From Longitalea luteola (lineage in GTDB: Bacteria > Bacteroidota > Bacteroidia > Chitinophagales > Chitinophagaceae), in assembly GCF_017356035.1 (NCBI RefSeq), contig NZ_JAFIQX010000001.1, positions 496,001 to 560,000 on the forward strand: a stretch of DNA of 64,000 bases, in the 5' to 3' direction. Both the position numbers and the translations under genes were made by a program. The notes under the pieces were generated by a model that saw only the letters and a list, made by a program, of their open reading frames with translations, had not been told where the DNA came from and searched no databases. Below, piece by piece: positions 36,541 through 45,041 of the stretch. Position 1 is the first letter of the stretch; each line of letters begins with the position of its first letter.

Positions 36541-38740
36541 ATTCAATTATCTTCCTGTATTTACGGTACATTGTTTGTGACAATTGCACCGCGTTACCAA
36601 TCGGCTGCGTGGGAAATGATTGCTGTGTTTTCACCCATTTCCATTCCCATTTTTTAATGGCTTCTTCAAACTGTTTCAGGTCGGGTTGCCTGCTTGTACG
36701 CAATGTTTCCTGCAGCATGGCAAAGAATTGCTGCCAGCGCGGTTTGTAGAAATCATTCAGCAAACCACTCCATTGGCGATTCGAGTATTCATGCAAAGGA
36801 CTATTGGCGTCGCCCCACAGCGTAATAAGATCGCGGGCGTTCTGTTCATACAAAGCTTTTTCGGCAGCAGTGGTGCCATGGCTGCGGGCGGCAGCTATCC
36901 ACGGTCCCAGCATAAAATCACGGCGGGTAGCCAGCAACTGATCCATATCACTGATCAATGCTAAAAAAGCGCGGCTGTATCTGTTAAATGCAGTACTGTC
37001 TTTTTCTTTATAGGCAGCTACCCACTTTTTTTGTAACGGCGCCGCATAATTGGCAAGCACCTGGCGGGTAAGATCAACCAGGTCATAGCGGAAACCATCA
37101 GTATTGACGCCTTTGGCGGCTGCCTGTATGAACAGGTCCCAGGCAGGAAGCAGGTCTTTGGGGGCGTAGTTCAGTTTGGTGCGGGTCCATACAGTGGTGG
37201 AGTCAAAAGTGGGGCGCCCGGTAATGATCGATTCGGCGCCGTCCCTGATCGCTGCGCCATTATAAACCGTTTTTCTGAGGATCTGCCAGGCGTTCACCAG
37301 GTCTTTATCAGCCGTTGAATAACGGTTCAATACGTATTTGGGCAACCAGGTATCCAGGTCAACAGCCCTTGTTTGCCAGGTGTGCTGCATCATCAGTTCA
37401 TACAACACCGGATTTTGTTCAATGGCTTCCATGGTTAATCCTATACCCCACAGCTTGCCTGAATTGTTATCATTTAATGCCTGGGCAGGCCCGGCTGCAA
37501 CTCCATCCATGCGTCCGAATAAATTTACATTGCCGCCAAAATTGTGCAACATATTCCAGATCCAGGGCTTGCCATAAAAGGCGTTGGTGCGTTTCCAAAC
37601 CGGTTCAATTTCTGTAGCAAGATCGAGCAGGATCATTTTATTATCGGGAACTGCTTTCAGCAAAGCTTCAATTTGCGGCGCTTTCCAGAATTTGCGGTCG
37701 CTATAGAACAGCCAGCCCTGCATAACCCAGGTTGCGGCTGTATCCGCCTGTTTCATGCCTTCATAGATCCGCGCGCTCAATGCCGATAAGAAGGCCGGGT
37801 CGTCAGACGGTGGCTCATTTTCATTAAATGTATCTGCGGAATACAAATGGTCTGTTCCAAACAGTTTGGTTTGCGTTTGCAGGAAACGTTTTCCGATCTC
37901 CGCAAATAATGGATCTTCCGAATCGAGGATGTAGGTATCAGCAAAACCATTCGTCCAGTTGGTGGCTTTTAGTTTTGCGTTCGGGTATTTCTTTTTAATC
38001 GCCGGTGGAACGTGACCGGTAAAGGCCGGCAGCACCGGTTTCATGCCCAGCTCTCGCTCGCGTTGCAGGATTTTTTCCTGCAGCTCTTTATGGCTTTTCA
38101 TCCAGCTCATTGGCAGCGGGCCGCCCCAGGCATCCAGGTTACCCATCCAGAACCAGGCGAAATAGGCAGGGCCGCAAAAGAAGTCTTTCAATTCCTGGTC
38201 AGTAAAGCCCATGTCTTTATATACCATATACCAGGTGTATTCTTCACCGGTAATGGCCAGCGGCATATTGATGCCATGCAAAGCCATCCAGTCGATCTCT
38301 TTTTGCCAGCGATCCCAGTCCCACCAGCTCATGCTGTAATTAAATGTGCAATAGTTGAGATAATAACGATATGTATAGGGGGTGAACTTATGCACTTTCT
38401 CTTTTACCACCGGCAGGCTGGCCGGCAAAAACAGGTTGGTGCCATTCCAGGTGATCTGGCAATGACAATATTCGGTGAGGTAATGATATAAAGCGGAAGC
38501 AACAGAAGTACCATTATTACCGCGCAGCACAATTTTACCGGCACGGCTTTCCACTTCAAAAAGATCTTTTCCGTTCTCCGGGGCTATTTCCTCTACAATA
38601 AAGTGGGATGCGTGTTTGGGTAATACCCGTTGGATAAGTGCGTAGGAAGCTTTTACATTTAATTGCGCAGCAATGGTTACAGGCAGCAGCAGGATCAGCA
38701 TAAGGCTGACCGCACGGGGCATTCTTTTTAGTTTAAGCAT
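36539..38740 (-). CDS. GH89 alpha-N-acetylglucosaminidase
   Basis: 733 residues with signal peptide ending VTIAAQ. The NAGLU three-domain layout is clear: N-terminal alpha/beta domain (about 25-120), TIM barrel with YRYYLNYCTFNYSMSWWDWDRWQKEIDWMALHGIN, ADTFNENEPPSDD and LLDLATEIEPVWKRT (the two Glu-bearing catalytic regions), and an all-helical C-terminal domain from about 470. Family GH89 hydrolyses terminal alpha-linked GlcNAc, as in heparan sulfate or mucin glycans. It stands alone here: the nearest transporter pair is 5 kb upstream on the same strand, past a sulfatase. Heparan-type or mucin-type substrates would fit GH89 plus sulfatase, but the two genes are separated by a long repeat-rich gap. 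Confidence 0.96.
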   Translation of the reverse strand: MLKLKRMPRAVSLMLILLLPVTIAAQLNVKASYALIQRVLPKHASHFIVEEIAPENGKDLFEVESRAGKIVLRGNNGTSVASALYHYLTEYCHCQITWNGTNLFLPASLPVVKEKVHKFTPYTYRYYLNYCTFNYSMSWWDWDRWQKEIDWMALHGINMPLAITGEEYTWYMVYKDMGFTDQELKDFFCGPAYFAWFWMGNLDAWGGPLPMSWMKSHKELQEKILQRERELGMKPVLPAFTGHVPPAIKKKYPNAKLKATNWTNGFADTYILDSEDPLFAEIGKRFLQTQTKLFGTDHLYSADTFNENEPPSDDPAFLSALSARIYEGMKQADTAATWVMQGWLFYSDRKFWKAPQIEALLKAVPDNKMILLDLATEIEPVWKRTNAFYGKPWIWNMLHNFGGNVNLFGRMDGVAAGPAQALNDNNSGKLWGIGLTMEAIEQNPVLYELMMQHTWQTRAVDLDTWLPKYVLNRYSTADKDLVNAWQILRKTVYNGAAIRDGAESIITGRPTFDSTTVWTRTKLNYAPKDLLPAWDLFIQAAAKGVNTDGFRYDLVDLTRQVLANYAAPLQKKWVAAYKEKDSTAFNRYSRAFLALISDMDQLLATRRDFMLGPWIAAARSHGTTAAEKALYEQNARDLITLWGDANSPLHEYSNRQWSGLLNDFYKPRWQQFFAMLQETLRTSRQPDLKQFEEAIKKWEWKWVKTQQSFPTQPIGNAVQLSQTMYRKYRKIIE

Positions 38741-38770
38741 AGATCGTTACTGGTTATCATACCAAAAGCA

Positions 38771-39029
38771 AAATCTCAAATTTCAAGCATCAAGAACCAA
38801 ATAAATTTCAGATTCAAAATCTCAAATTTCAAGCATCAAGAACCAAATAAATTTCAGATTCAAAATCTCAAATTTCAAGCACCAGGAACCAAATACATCT
38901 CAAATCCAGGATCTCAAATAATTCCCAAACCCAAATTTTTGCGATTTATATGCTGGATTTTAGTTGGGGCTTGAGATTTACAAGCTGGTACTTATCTGGT
39001 TCTTGAGATTTGTGATTTGGTTTTTGGGG
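38771..39029. repeat. 46-bp tandem repeat with inverse partner
   Basis: Units begin at 38771, 38817 and 38863, so the period is 46 bp; the first two are nearly identical and the third has diverged. Each unit starts AAATCTCAAATTTCAAG and itself consists of roughly 7-bp pieces (AAATCTC, AAATTTC, AAGCATC, AAGAACC). Bases 38955-39029 carry the same words in inverse orientation (TGGTTCTTGAGATTTG), so a long imperfect hairpin can form. Confidence 0.8.
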
Positions 39030-39081
39030 GCTTATTGGGCCGTCAAGATAAATCCAAATTTATTGACAGCCAAAAGCGGCA

Positions 39082-39118
39082 GCCAAACGTTTGGCGTTAA
39101 TAACGAAACCGGTTTCGT
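39082..39118. promoter_or_regulatory. Two adjacent perfect palindromes, LacI-operator-like
   Basis: GCCAAACGTTTGGC (39082-39095) and ACGAAACCGGTTTCGT (39103-39118), seven bases apart. Both have the central CG typical of LacI/PurR-family operators. The nearest downstream gene is GH89, whose start is about 340 bp away on the minus strand. No regulator gene is adjacent. Confidence 0.4.
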
Positions 39119-39194
39119 AGTATGTACCATCGGGCGGCGCGAGCTGACCCGATTGCTTACGCTGAATTGATAGGCGCGGGAAGTAGGAATGGCA

Positions 39195-39325
39195 AAGTAA
39201 GAAGTACGAGGTACGAAGTAGGAGGTACGAAGTAAGAAGTACGAAGTTTGAGTTAAAATTTAGTTGTTAGTTTAAAAAGTTAGATCTCTTCTTATGTCAT
39301 ACTTCATACTTCCTACTTCCTCCTT
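39195..39325. repeat. Inverse heptad arrays (AAGTACG / CATACTT)
   Basis: Left array 39195-39250: AAGTAAG, AAGTACG, AGGTACG, AAGTAGG, AGGTACG, AAGTAAG, AAGTACG, AAGTTTG. Right array 39291-39325: CTTATGT, CATACTT, CATACTT, CCTACTT, CCTCCTT, inverse of the left. Loop about 40 bp. Confidence 0.85.
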
Positions 39326-39328
39326 GCC

Positions 39329-39350
39329 TAAGTAAAGAATCGTTTACTTA
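39329..39350. promoter_or_regulatory. 22-bp dyad downstream of the small hypothetical gene
   Basis: Perfect 8-bp arms TAAGTAAA and TTTACTTA with a six-base spacer GAATCG. It lies 30 bp after the stop of the 93-residue gene on the minus strand. AT-rich without a T-run, so either a weak hairpin or a protein site. Confidence 0.35.
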
Positions 39351-39380
39351 AAGATGATACATACCTAAGAACGATATTCA

Positions 39381-39662
39381 TCAATGCTGAAGATGATAGC
39401 GCATTCTGCTTTCCATTTTGTCCAGGTTCTTATCTTTCATCACCGTGAACGAAAATTTCCTGCCTGTTTTTGAAGCTGCCCGAACAACAGCATCTATCAC
39501 ATCCCTGATCGATATTTTATCCTTGCTTTTAAATTCTACATTACCGGTCTCTACTTTTTCGCCAGCTACCACAAACGATTCTTTCTGCATTTCATTATAC
39601 AGGTTAGAATAATCGGTCGGGTTCGCACTATGCAATTCTACGCGGGCTGTAAATGTGTTCAT
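39381..39662 (-). CDS. Small conserved-type hypothetical protein (DUF2622-like)
   Basis: 93 residues, no signal peptide or membrane segment. The start MNTFTARVELHSANPTDYSNLYNEM, with a beta strand then a helix, reminds me of DUF2622-type proteins with a ferredoxin-like fold similar to VapD/Cas2-size proteins. The rest (VEFKSKDKISIRDVIDAVVRAASKTGRKFSFTVMKDKN) continues as helix-strand. Function unknown. It is a monocistron flanked by repeats; a toxin role should not be assumed because no partner gene is present. Confidence 0.6.
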   Translation of the reverse strand: MNTFTARVELHSANPTDYSNLYNEMQKESFVVAGEKVETGNVEFKSKDKISIRDVIDAVVRAASKTGRKFSFTVMKDKNLDKMESRMRYHLQH

Positions 39663-39904
39663 ATAGTTTATTTAATGGTTTGAAATAAAGGTCCGGCCTT
39701 ACGCTTACGTTACCGGATGTTTATGCTATTATTAATTAAAAAGAAAGTAGCACAAATAATTTGAATATCCGTGCTTTGTTTAACGGCCACTACTATTAAA
39801 AAAGCGTGCCAATATGATCTCATTGCGATATAATAACAAAGACTTACAATTGTTAAACGAACAAGTAATAACCGGATTATTATTTGTTTCCCTGCAGTTA
39901 CAGA

Positions 39905-40978
39905 TTAAGAACTAGCAATGCCGGTAGCAGGCGGTATGCGATCTCCGTTCAACGGTATGTTCTCATCTGCCACCGCTGGTCCATTGGCGGCGAGTTCACT
40001 GCCTTCTTTTTTCGACTTAAGAATAGGCCACAGGAACTGGGCATACCATTCTTCTTCTTTATAATGTTTCAAGCCATACGATGTTGGGTACTGACGTGTA
40101 ATAATGCCCGTTTTAAAAATGACATCCCATAAAAAGAACATATTGCCAAAATTGCCTTTGTAATAACCAACCCCATCGTCGGTAGTATCGGCATGATGGG
40201 CGTGATGGGTAGCCGGCGTGGAAATAAGCCGTTCCAGCACCCAGCCCACCGGTTTTAACCATTTGATGGTATAAAAAGGTTTATCCCAGGGAATACTTGA
40301 ATGCGCTCCCGTTGTAATAAGCGACTTGATGCCGGATACAAACAACGCAGCATAACCCAGTCCCAGGTAAGTGAGTGAAGTGGTTAAATAGATCTGCGAA
40401 AAGAAAATAATATAAATAATATTTTGTCTGCCCGCCATAGCCATTCCCATATAAGGTGCTGAATGATGCGTTCGGTGAAAACGCCATAAGAAAGGCAGCT
40501 GGTGATGCAACCGGTGATACCAGTATTGGGTTAAATCATCGGCAATAGCAATGATAAAAATCGCCCACCAGAAAGGGATCCATGCAAAAGCATCTTTACC
40601 GCCGGGTAAAATAACGGGCAATACTTTCAGCCCGAAATAAGCAATAAGCGGCCTGATGACGATTTTGGGAACTATAAAACATACTATATCGAGTATCCGC
40701 TCATTCTTCGTCCATTTGTTCTCATATAACCCAACGGCGAACTCAACAATGCCAACTACTACCATTATTACCGGCAGGCCCCAGGTCCTCAGGTTTTTAA
40801 AAACGGCTTCCAAAAACCAGGGCGCCCTGAAAGGTAAAACTGTATTATCATGTTCCCACGGGCGTACACCGCTTAAATAAAAGGTCAGGAACATAAGGGC
40901 TACCGGCAATGCATAAATAAAGATACTGATCAATGCATCGCGCGTTATTTTTGATGTGAGTGTGGGTGCTGTTTTCAT
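39905..40978 (-). CDS. Fatty-acid hydroxylase / sterol-desaturase superfamily membrane protein
   Basis: 357 residues with about five hydrophobic segments (near 12-32, 65-90, 110-125, 140-160, 210-240). The di-iron His clusters of the superfamily are present: HRLHH, HRTHHS and HHAHH. Family members hydroxylate or desaturate lipids (sterols, carotenoids, fatty acids, alkylglycerol ethers) at the membrane. It is the third gene after the arylsulfatase and a 39-residue membrane ORF on the minus strand, with gaps of only 10 and 23 bp, so the three are almost certainly co-transcribed. The lipid substrate is not identifiable. Confidence 0.9.
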   Translation of the reverse strand: MKTAPTLTSKITRDALISIFIYALPVALMFLTFYLSGVRPWEHDNTVLPFRAPWFLEAVFKNLRTWGLPVIMVVVGIVEFAVGLYENKWTKNERILDIVCFIVPKIVIRPLIAYFGLKVLPVILPGGKDAFAWIPFWWAIFIIAIADDLTQYWYHRLHHQLPFLWRFHRTHHSAPYMGMAMAGRQNIIYIIFFSQIYLTTSLTYLGLGYAALFVSGIKSLITTGAHSSIPWDKPFYTIKWLKPVGWVLERLISTPATHHAHHADTTDDGVGYYKGNFGNMFFLWDVIFKTGIITRQYPTSYGLKHYKEEEWYAQFLWPILKSKKEGSELAANGPAVADENIPLNGDRIPPATGIASS

Positions 40979-41001
40979 ACTACAATCTTTTTATTTGATG
41001 G

Positions 41002-41121
41002 TTATTGAAATAAGGCATGGGCCAGCCAGATACCACCGGCAATAACAGCCAGCGGTATCAGGAAGACGAGCATGCCAACGGCAATCTTCTTTGACAGGAT
41101 AACAACATCAGTCAATGTCAT
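41002..41121 (-). CDS. 39-residue single-pass membrane ORF between sulfatase and desaturase genes
   Basis: ATG at 41121, stop at 41002. The translation has a short polar N-terminus (MTLTDVVILSKKIAVG), a hydrophobic segment MLVFLIPLAVIAGGIWLAHAL of about 20 residues, and ends in FQ. It starts 10 bp after the sulfatase stop and ends 23 bp before the desaturase start, exactly filling the gap. The two flanking lysines fit an N-in orientation. Too short for most gene callers. It could be a small membrane partner of the desaturase (inference from position); no homology is recognised. Confidence 0.5.
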   Translation of the reverse strand: MTLTDVVILSKKIAVGMLVFLIPLAVIAGGIWLAHALFQ

Positions 41122-41131
41122 AGTAAATGGT

Positions 41132-43447
41132 TTATGGTAATGAAAGATGGTCAACGATCACTTTATGCAACTGACCGGTGAATACAAAGGGCGATCTGTA
41201 AACAGGCGCTACTGCAGAACCATTGTCTTTACCTACATCCAGTCCTTCGTCATAAGGCATGATGGTAGCATCGGCTTTGGTGATGGTGCGTTCCGCTACT
41301 TTTACATCGTTAATGTATAATGCTTCGGTTCCCGCCTCATCGGTGAGGTTTTTGGCTGGCTTGTATAAAAGATCATAGCGAAGAACAGCCTTGCCTTTAG
41401 GCAATGGCTGCGTCGATTCCAGGTACACCAGTTTGCCATTGTTGTTGTGCGCAACTTTTAGTTTGCCAGCCTGCACAAAGAAGCTGAACCCGGTAAAGCG
41501 GCCTCCGGTAGCCAGCAGCACACCTTCTGTAGTTTCACCGGTAAGCTCCACATCGGCTTTGAGGCTGAAAGAGTGCTGGTATAATGCGGGGGCCGCACGG
41601 TTGGGTAACTGCGCCACTCCGGGATACAGGATGGCCTGGCGGCGGATATCAAACGGGCCTTTTGTAAGCTTTTGAATACTGCGGGCAGTAGTATCACCGA
41701 GCAGGGGATATACATTATATTTCTGCGCTTCCTGTTCGAACAGCGCCTGCAGCTCTTTTAATTTTTCCGGGTGCGCAGCAGCCTGGTCTTTCTGTTCGTT
41801 GAAGTCTTCATGGAGGTTGTACAGTTCCCATTTGTCATTGGCAAAGGAAGTACCGTTGCGATGATATACTTCCGCTTTCCATCCATCTTTATAAATAGAG
41901 CGGCTGCCACTGATCTCATAATATTGTATATGGTGCCGGCCGGGCGCCTGCTGGTTGGCAATGGTGTACGCCAGGCTTATACCTTCCAGCGGCTCCTGTT
42001 TGTACCCATTGATCACGGCTGGTACGGTTAGTTTTGCCAGTTCAATAGTCGTAGGCGTCACACTGTTCACGTGTGAGTATTGCGTACGGATGCCTCTTGC
42101 TTTAATACCATTGGGGTAGAAAAGGATCAGCGGATTTCGGGTGCCGCCTTCGCTGTTGGCGTCCTGCTTCAACCAACGGAAAGGAGTATTCGCTGCCTGC
42201 GCCCAACCCGCCGGATAATTGGGGCCTGATCTCGAAGTGCCGATATCATCATAGATTTTCTCCATCTCCCTGATGCGGTCTTCATATTGCTCGCTGAACA
42301 AACTGCCATCGATATACTCATTGATGCCCTGCGCATGACCGGTTATACCGCCTTCCTTACTGGCGCCATTGTCGCCGATCATCAATACGATCAACGTATT
42401 ATTGAGCTGGTTGATGGTTTTTAAATAATTGATCAGCCGGCCAATTTCATAATCGGTATGCGACAGGAAACCGGCATAGGCTTCAAAAAAACGGGCAAAT
42501 ACTTTCTTTTCAACTGCCGACAGTGAATCCCAGGCCTTCACGCCCTGGTTGCGCACCGGCAATGTGGTGCTGGCTGGAACAATGCCCAGCTTCTTTTGCC
42601 GGGCCAGCACTTCTTCGCGGTATTTATCCCAACCGGCGTCAAAACGACCTTTGTACTTGTCGAGCCATTGCCGGTCAACCTGGTGCGGACCATGGGTTGC
42701 ACCTGGCGTCAGGTAGAGAAAGAAAGGTTTATCAGGTGCTGCTGATTTTTGACCGGCAATATATTCTATGGCTTTATCAACCAGTACTGTGGTAAGGTGT
42801 TTGCCTTGCAGATCGGGTTCTATTTTGGAAGTGTTCTCCCACAACATAGGGGTATACTGATCGGTTTCACCGGCCATAAAGCCGTAGAAGCGATCGAATC
42901 CCCGGCCGGTTGGCCATCGGTTAAACGGACCGGCACCGGTAAGGTCGGGTGTAGGGGTTATATGCCATTTGCCGATGGCAAAAGTGTTGTAACCGTTCTC
43001 ACGGGCTATTTCAGCAATAGTGGCTTTTTCAAAAGGCATATAGCCATGATGCCCGGGCGCATCGATGGCCAGATCGATCACCGTGCTGATATTTACCGAA
43101 TGGTGATTACGGCCTGTCAATAAAGAGGCGCGGGTAGGCGAGCAGATGGCGGTGGTATGAAAATTAGTGTATCGCAGCCCGTTGTTGGCTAAACTGTCGA
43201 ACGTGGGTGTTTCCACCAAACCGCCAAAAGCGCTGCTGGCGCCAAAGCCGACATCATCCAGCAAAATATACACAATATTGGGCGCATGAGCAGGCGCCAC
43301 CGGATTAAATGGCTTATTGCCCGGCGTTGTCTCCGCCAGGGTACGGCCGATCCTGCCGCCGAATGTTTGTACCGGACTGTATTGACCCATCACGGAGGTA
43401 ATGGTCATGGTTGACGTAAGCAATCCTATAATTGTTTGTTTATTCAT
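41132..43447 (-). CDS. Secreted arylsulfatase (formylglycine type) with C-terminal beta-sandwich
   Basis: 771 residues with signal peptide ending near VMGQ. The sulfatase fold starts with APNIVYILLDDVGFGASSAFGG (metal-binding Asp pair); the formylglycine motif is CSPTRASLLTGRNHHS, Cys102 being the residue converted by a formylglycine-generating enzyme not in this window. TPGATHGPH, MIGDNGASKEGG and FRWLKQDANSEGGTRNPLI are further S1 sulfatase signatures. After about residue 600 a LamG-like sandwich follows (FSLKADVELTGETTEGVLLATGG to the end), as in long arylsulfatases of the AtsA/AtsD type. It hydrolyses sulfate esters, probably small aryl or alkyl sulfates. The nearest SusC-SusD pair is immediately upstream. 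Confidence 0.94.
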   Translation of the reverse strand: MNKQTIIGLLTSTMTITSVMGQYSPVQTFGGRIGRTLAETTPGNKPFNPVAPAHAPNIVYILLDDVGFGASSAFGGLVETPTFDSLANNGLRYTNFHTTAICSPTRASLLTGRNHHSVNISTVIDLAIDAPGHHGYMPFEKATIAEIARENGYNTFAIGKWHITPTPDLTGAGPFNRWPTGRGFDRFYGFMAGETDQYTPMLWENTSKIEPDLQGKHLTTVLVDKAIEYIAGQKSAAPDKPFFLYLTPGATHGPHQVDRQWLDKYKGRFDAGWDKYREEVLARQKKLGIVPASTTLPVRNQGVKAWDSLSAVEKKVFARFFEAYAGFLSHTDYEIGRLINYLKTINQLNNTLIVLMIGDNGASKEGGITGHAQGINEYIDGSLFSEQYEDRIREMEKIYDDIGTSRSGPNYPAGWAQAANTPFRWLKQDANSEGGTRNPLILFYPNGIKARGIRTQYSHVNSVTPTTIELAKLTVPAVINGYKQEPLEGISLAYTIANQQAPGRHHIQYYEISGSRSIYKDGWKAEVYHRNGTSFANDKWELYNLHEDFNEQKDQAAAHPEKLKELQALFEQEAQKYNVYPLLGDTTARSIQKLTKGPFDIRRQAILYPGVAQLPNRAAPALYQHSFSLKADVELTGETTEGVLLATGGRFTGFSFFVQAGKLKVAHNNNGKLVYLESTQPLPKGKAVLRYDLLYKPAKNLTDEAGTEALYINDVKVAERTITKADATIMPYDEGLDVGKDNGSAVAPVYRSPFVFTGQLHKVIVDHLSLP

Positions 43448-43460
43448 GTTAGTGTGTTTA

Positions 43461-43522
43461 ATCGTGAATCGTGAATCCTGTATTTCATTAGCACATCAGC
43501 AAATCAGCACATCAGCACATCG
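43461..43522. repeat. Short heptad then octad array before the sulfatase gene
   Basis: ATCGTGA twice (43461-43474), the same motif as at 24270, then four octads GCACATCA, GCAAATCA, GCACATCA, GCACATCG (43491-43522). It fills the gap between the SusD stop and the sulfatase start. Confidence 0.75.
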
Positions 43523-43524
43523 TG

Positions 43525-45024
43525 TTATTTGTCCCACCACAGCCGCGGCGATTGATAGTTGGAACCAGCCGGGGTGTTGCTGTTGAGTGATGTTTCATTT
43601 TGCGGATAAGGAATGCGGCGTGGGATCTGGCCGTTCGGATTTGCGTTGTGCGTGGCATTTTGTGCCAATGGAATGGCCGGGTATCCGGTTCGGCGATAGT
43701 CTGTCCATACCTCGGGCTGCAGGAACAGCGCTATGTATTTCTGCGTGATGATGGTTTCCAGGTCATTGGAGAACGTGCCGGTGAGCCTGGCCTTTACCGT
43801 GATATAATCGGTTTGTTGCTGCGGCGTGGCATACGGATCGTTGCTGCTGCTGATCACTTTGGCAAAAGACGCCCGCACAGCAGCATCCAATGCTGCCTGC
43901 GCTTTAGGATCGGTTGCATCCAGGATGAGCCTGGCTTCGGCTTCCAGGAATTTGGCTTCCGCATAACTTACCAGTATTACCGGTGAGGTGGCAGCCCCGT
44001 AATAAGGACCGATCCGGGAGAACGCGCCCGGTATTCCGGCTATGCTTCCCTGATAGGTATTGCTGCCGGCAGGGTAGTTGGTGGCAAAAGATGCCCGGCG
44101 CGGATCCACATAATTGCCTTCAGGTTTGGTGTTGGCATCGGTCACTTTGTTGCCGTTGAGCAGGTTCACAAAGGAGGCGCCCAAACCGATCCAGCCAGGC
44201 CGGTTGGTATTCTGCTGGTAAAACGGATTTGCATTGGTGGTAGAAGCGCCAAATACGACTTGCGCATCGGTGGCATTACTTTGAATGCCACGCCAGGTAT
44301 TACCGTTATACAGGTACTCCAATACTTTCTGTGCCGAACCGCTTGCATCGATCTTGCTGCCGTGGATCGCATACCGCGCCTTTAATGTATAAGCGGTAGC
44401 GATCCAGTTGGCGGTCACTCCTTTGAATATCACATCGTCTGATGAAGGCACTGTGCCCAGGTTGTCAGCCACCGGCTGCGATAATTCACTGATCGCCGAA
44501 TCGAGCTGTAGCTGCAGGGCTTTGTAGATCGCTTCCTGTTTATCATACACCGGGTTGGTGATGCCATTGCCGTACAAAGACTCCGTGAAGGGAATATCCC
44601 CAAAAATGTCGGTGAGGGTGCCATAGGAGAAAGCCGTTAATATCCGGGCTATGCCGCTGTAATAAGGCAATTGCCGGGCGGAAGCCGTCTGTTGAATGAT
44701 CTTCAGATTGGTGAGCGCATTGGTGTAATAGCCTGTCCAGGTGCCATTGAAATAGCCGGGTGAGGTGGTGTAATTATCAAAGGGGGCTGCATCGCCATTT
44801 GCGCCTGCGGCCTGTTGTGTATAGATGTTGGTGAGTAAACCTGCATTGATGCCGGTATTGAATGCCAGGGAAACTTCTGCACCGGTTAACACCGCACTTA
44901 GTGATACTTCGGAAGAAGCATTGGGATTCACGTTGGTCTTCGACAGATCGCAGGCGGTTAATGCGGTGAGCCAGCCACCGATAATGCCCATGCTTAGTTT
45001 ATGGTAGAAACGGATGTTGATCAT
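43525..45024 (-). CDS. SusD-like nutrient-binding lipoprotein (SusD-like_2 type)
   Basis: 499 residues. The lipoprotein signal ends LTALTAC (Cys25). The body matches the SusD-like_2 group (PF12771) rather than classic SusD: VLTGAEVSLAFNTGINAGLLTNIYTQQAAGANGDAAPFDNY, YSGIARILTAFSYGTLTDIFGDIPF and a C-terminal ALFLQPEVWTDYRRTGYPAIPLA followed by RRIPYPQNE. Such proteins are lids of SusC transporters that often carry peptides or unknown nutrients. The stop of the SusC gene upstream is 17 bp away, so the pair is one operon, with the sulfatase downstream across a 77-bp repeat-containing gap. Confidence 0.93.
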   Translation of the reverse strand: MINIRFYHKLSMGIIGGWLTALTACDLSKTNVNPNASSEVSLSAVLTGAEVSLAFNTGINAGLLTNIYTQQAAGANGDAAPFDNYTTSPGYFNGTWTGYYTNALTNLKIIQQTASARQLPYYSGIARILTAFSYGTLTDIFGDIPFTESLYGNGITNPVYDKQEAIYKALQLQLDSAISELSQPVADNLGTVPSSDDVIFKGVTANWIATAYTLKARYAIHGSKIDASGSAQKVLEYLYNGNTWRGIQSNATDAQVVFGASTTNANPFYQQNTNRPGWIGLGASFVNLLNGNKVTDANTKPEGNYVDPRRASFATNYPAGSNTYQGSIAGIPGAFSRIGPYYGAATSPVILVSYAEAKFLEAEARLILDATDPKAQAALDAAVRASFAKVISSSNDPYATPQQQTDYITVKARLTGTFSNDLETIITQKYIALFLQPEVWTDYRRTGYPAIPLAQNATHNANPNGQIPRRIPYPQNETSLNSNTPAGSNYQSPRLWWDK

Positions 45025-45041
45025 GTTTACATGTTTTCTTG

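Larger units (their letters stand above)
38741..39380. other. 640-bp gene-free region packed with repeats
   Basis: Contains a 46-bp tandem repeat with inverse partner (38771-39029), two perfect palindromes (39082-39118), inverse heptad arrays (39195-39325) and a 22-bp dyad (39329-39350). A 68-codon frame at 38964-39170 translates partly out of the repeats and is not supported as a gene. The GH89 promoter must be within this stretch. Confidence 0.7.

Noticed and set aside
38964-39170. 68-codon plus-strand frame upstream of GH89
   Set aside because: Hydrophobic sequence is derived from the inverse arm of the 46-bp repeat; no leader, no family resemblance.
39329-39350. Intrinsic terminator for the 93-residue gene
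   Set aside because: Stem is AT-rich with a six-base spacer and no T-run; kept only as a low-confidence dyad.
39381-39662. Toxin of a toxin-antitoxin pair (VapD/Cas2-size protein)
   Set aside because: No antitoxin partner or overlapping gene is adjacent; only the fold-like resemblance supports it.
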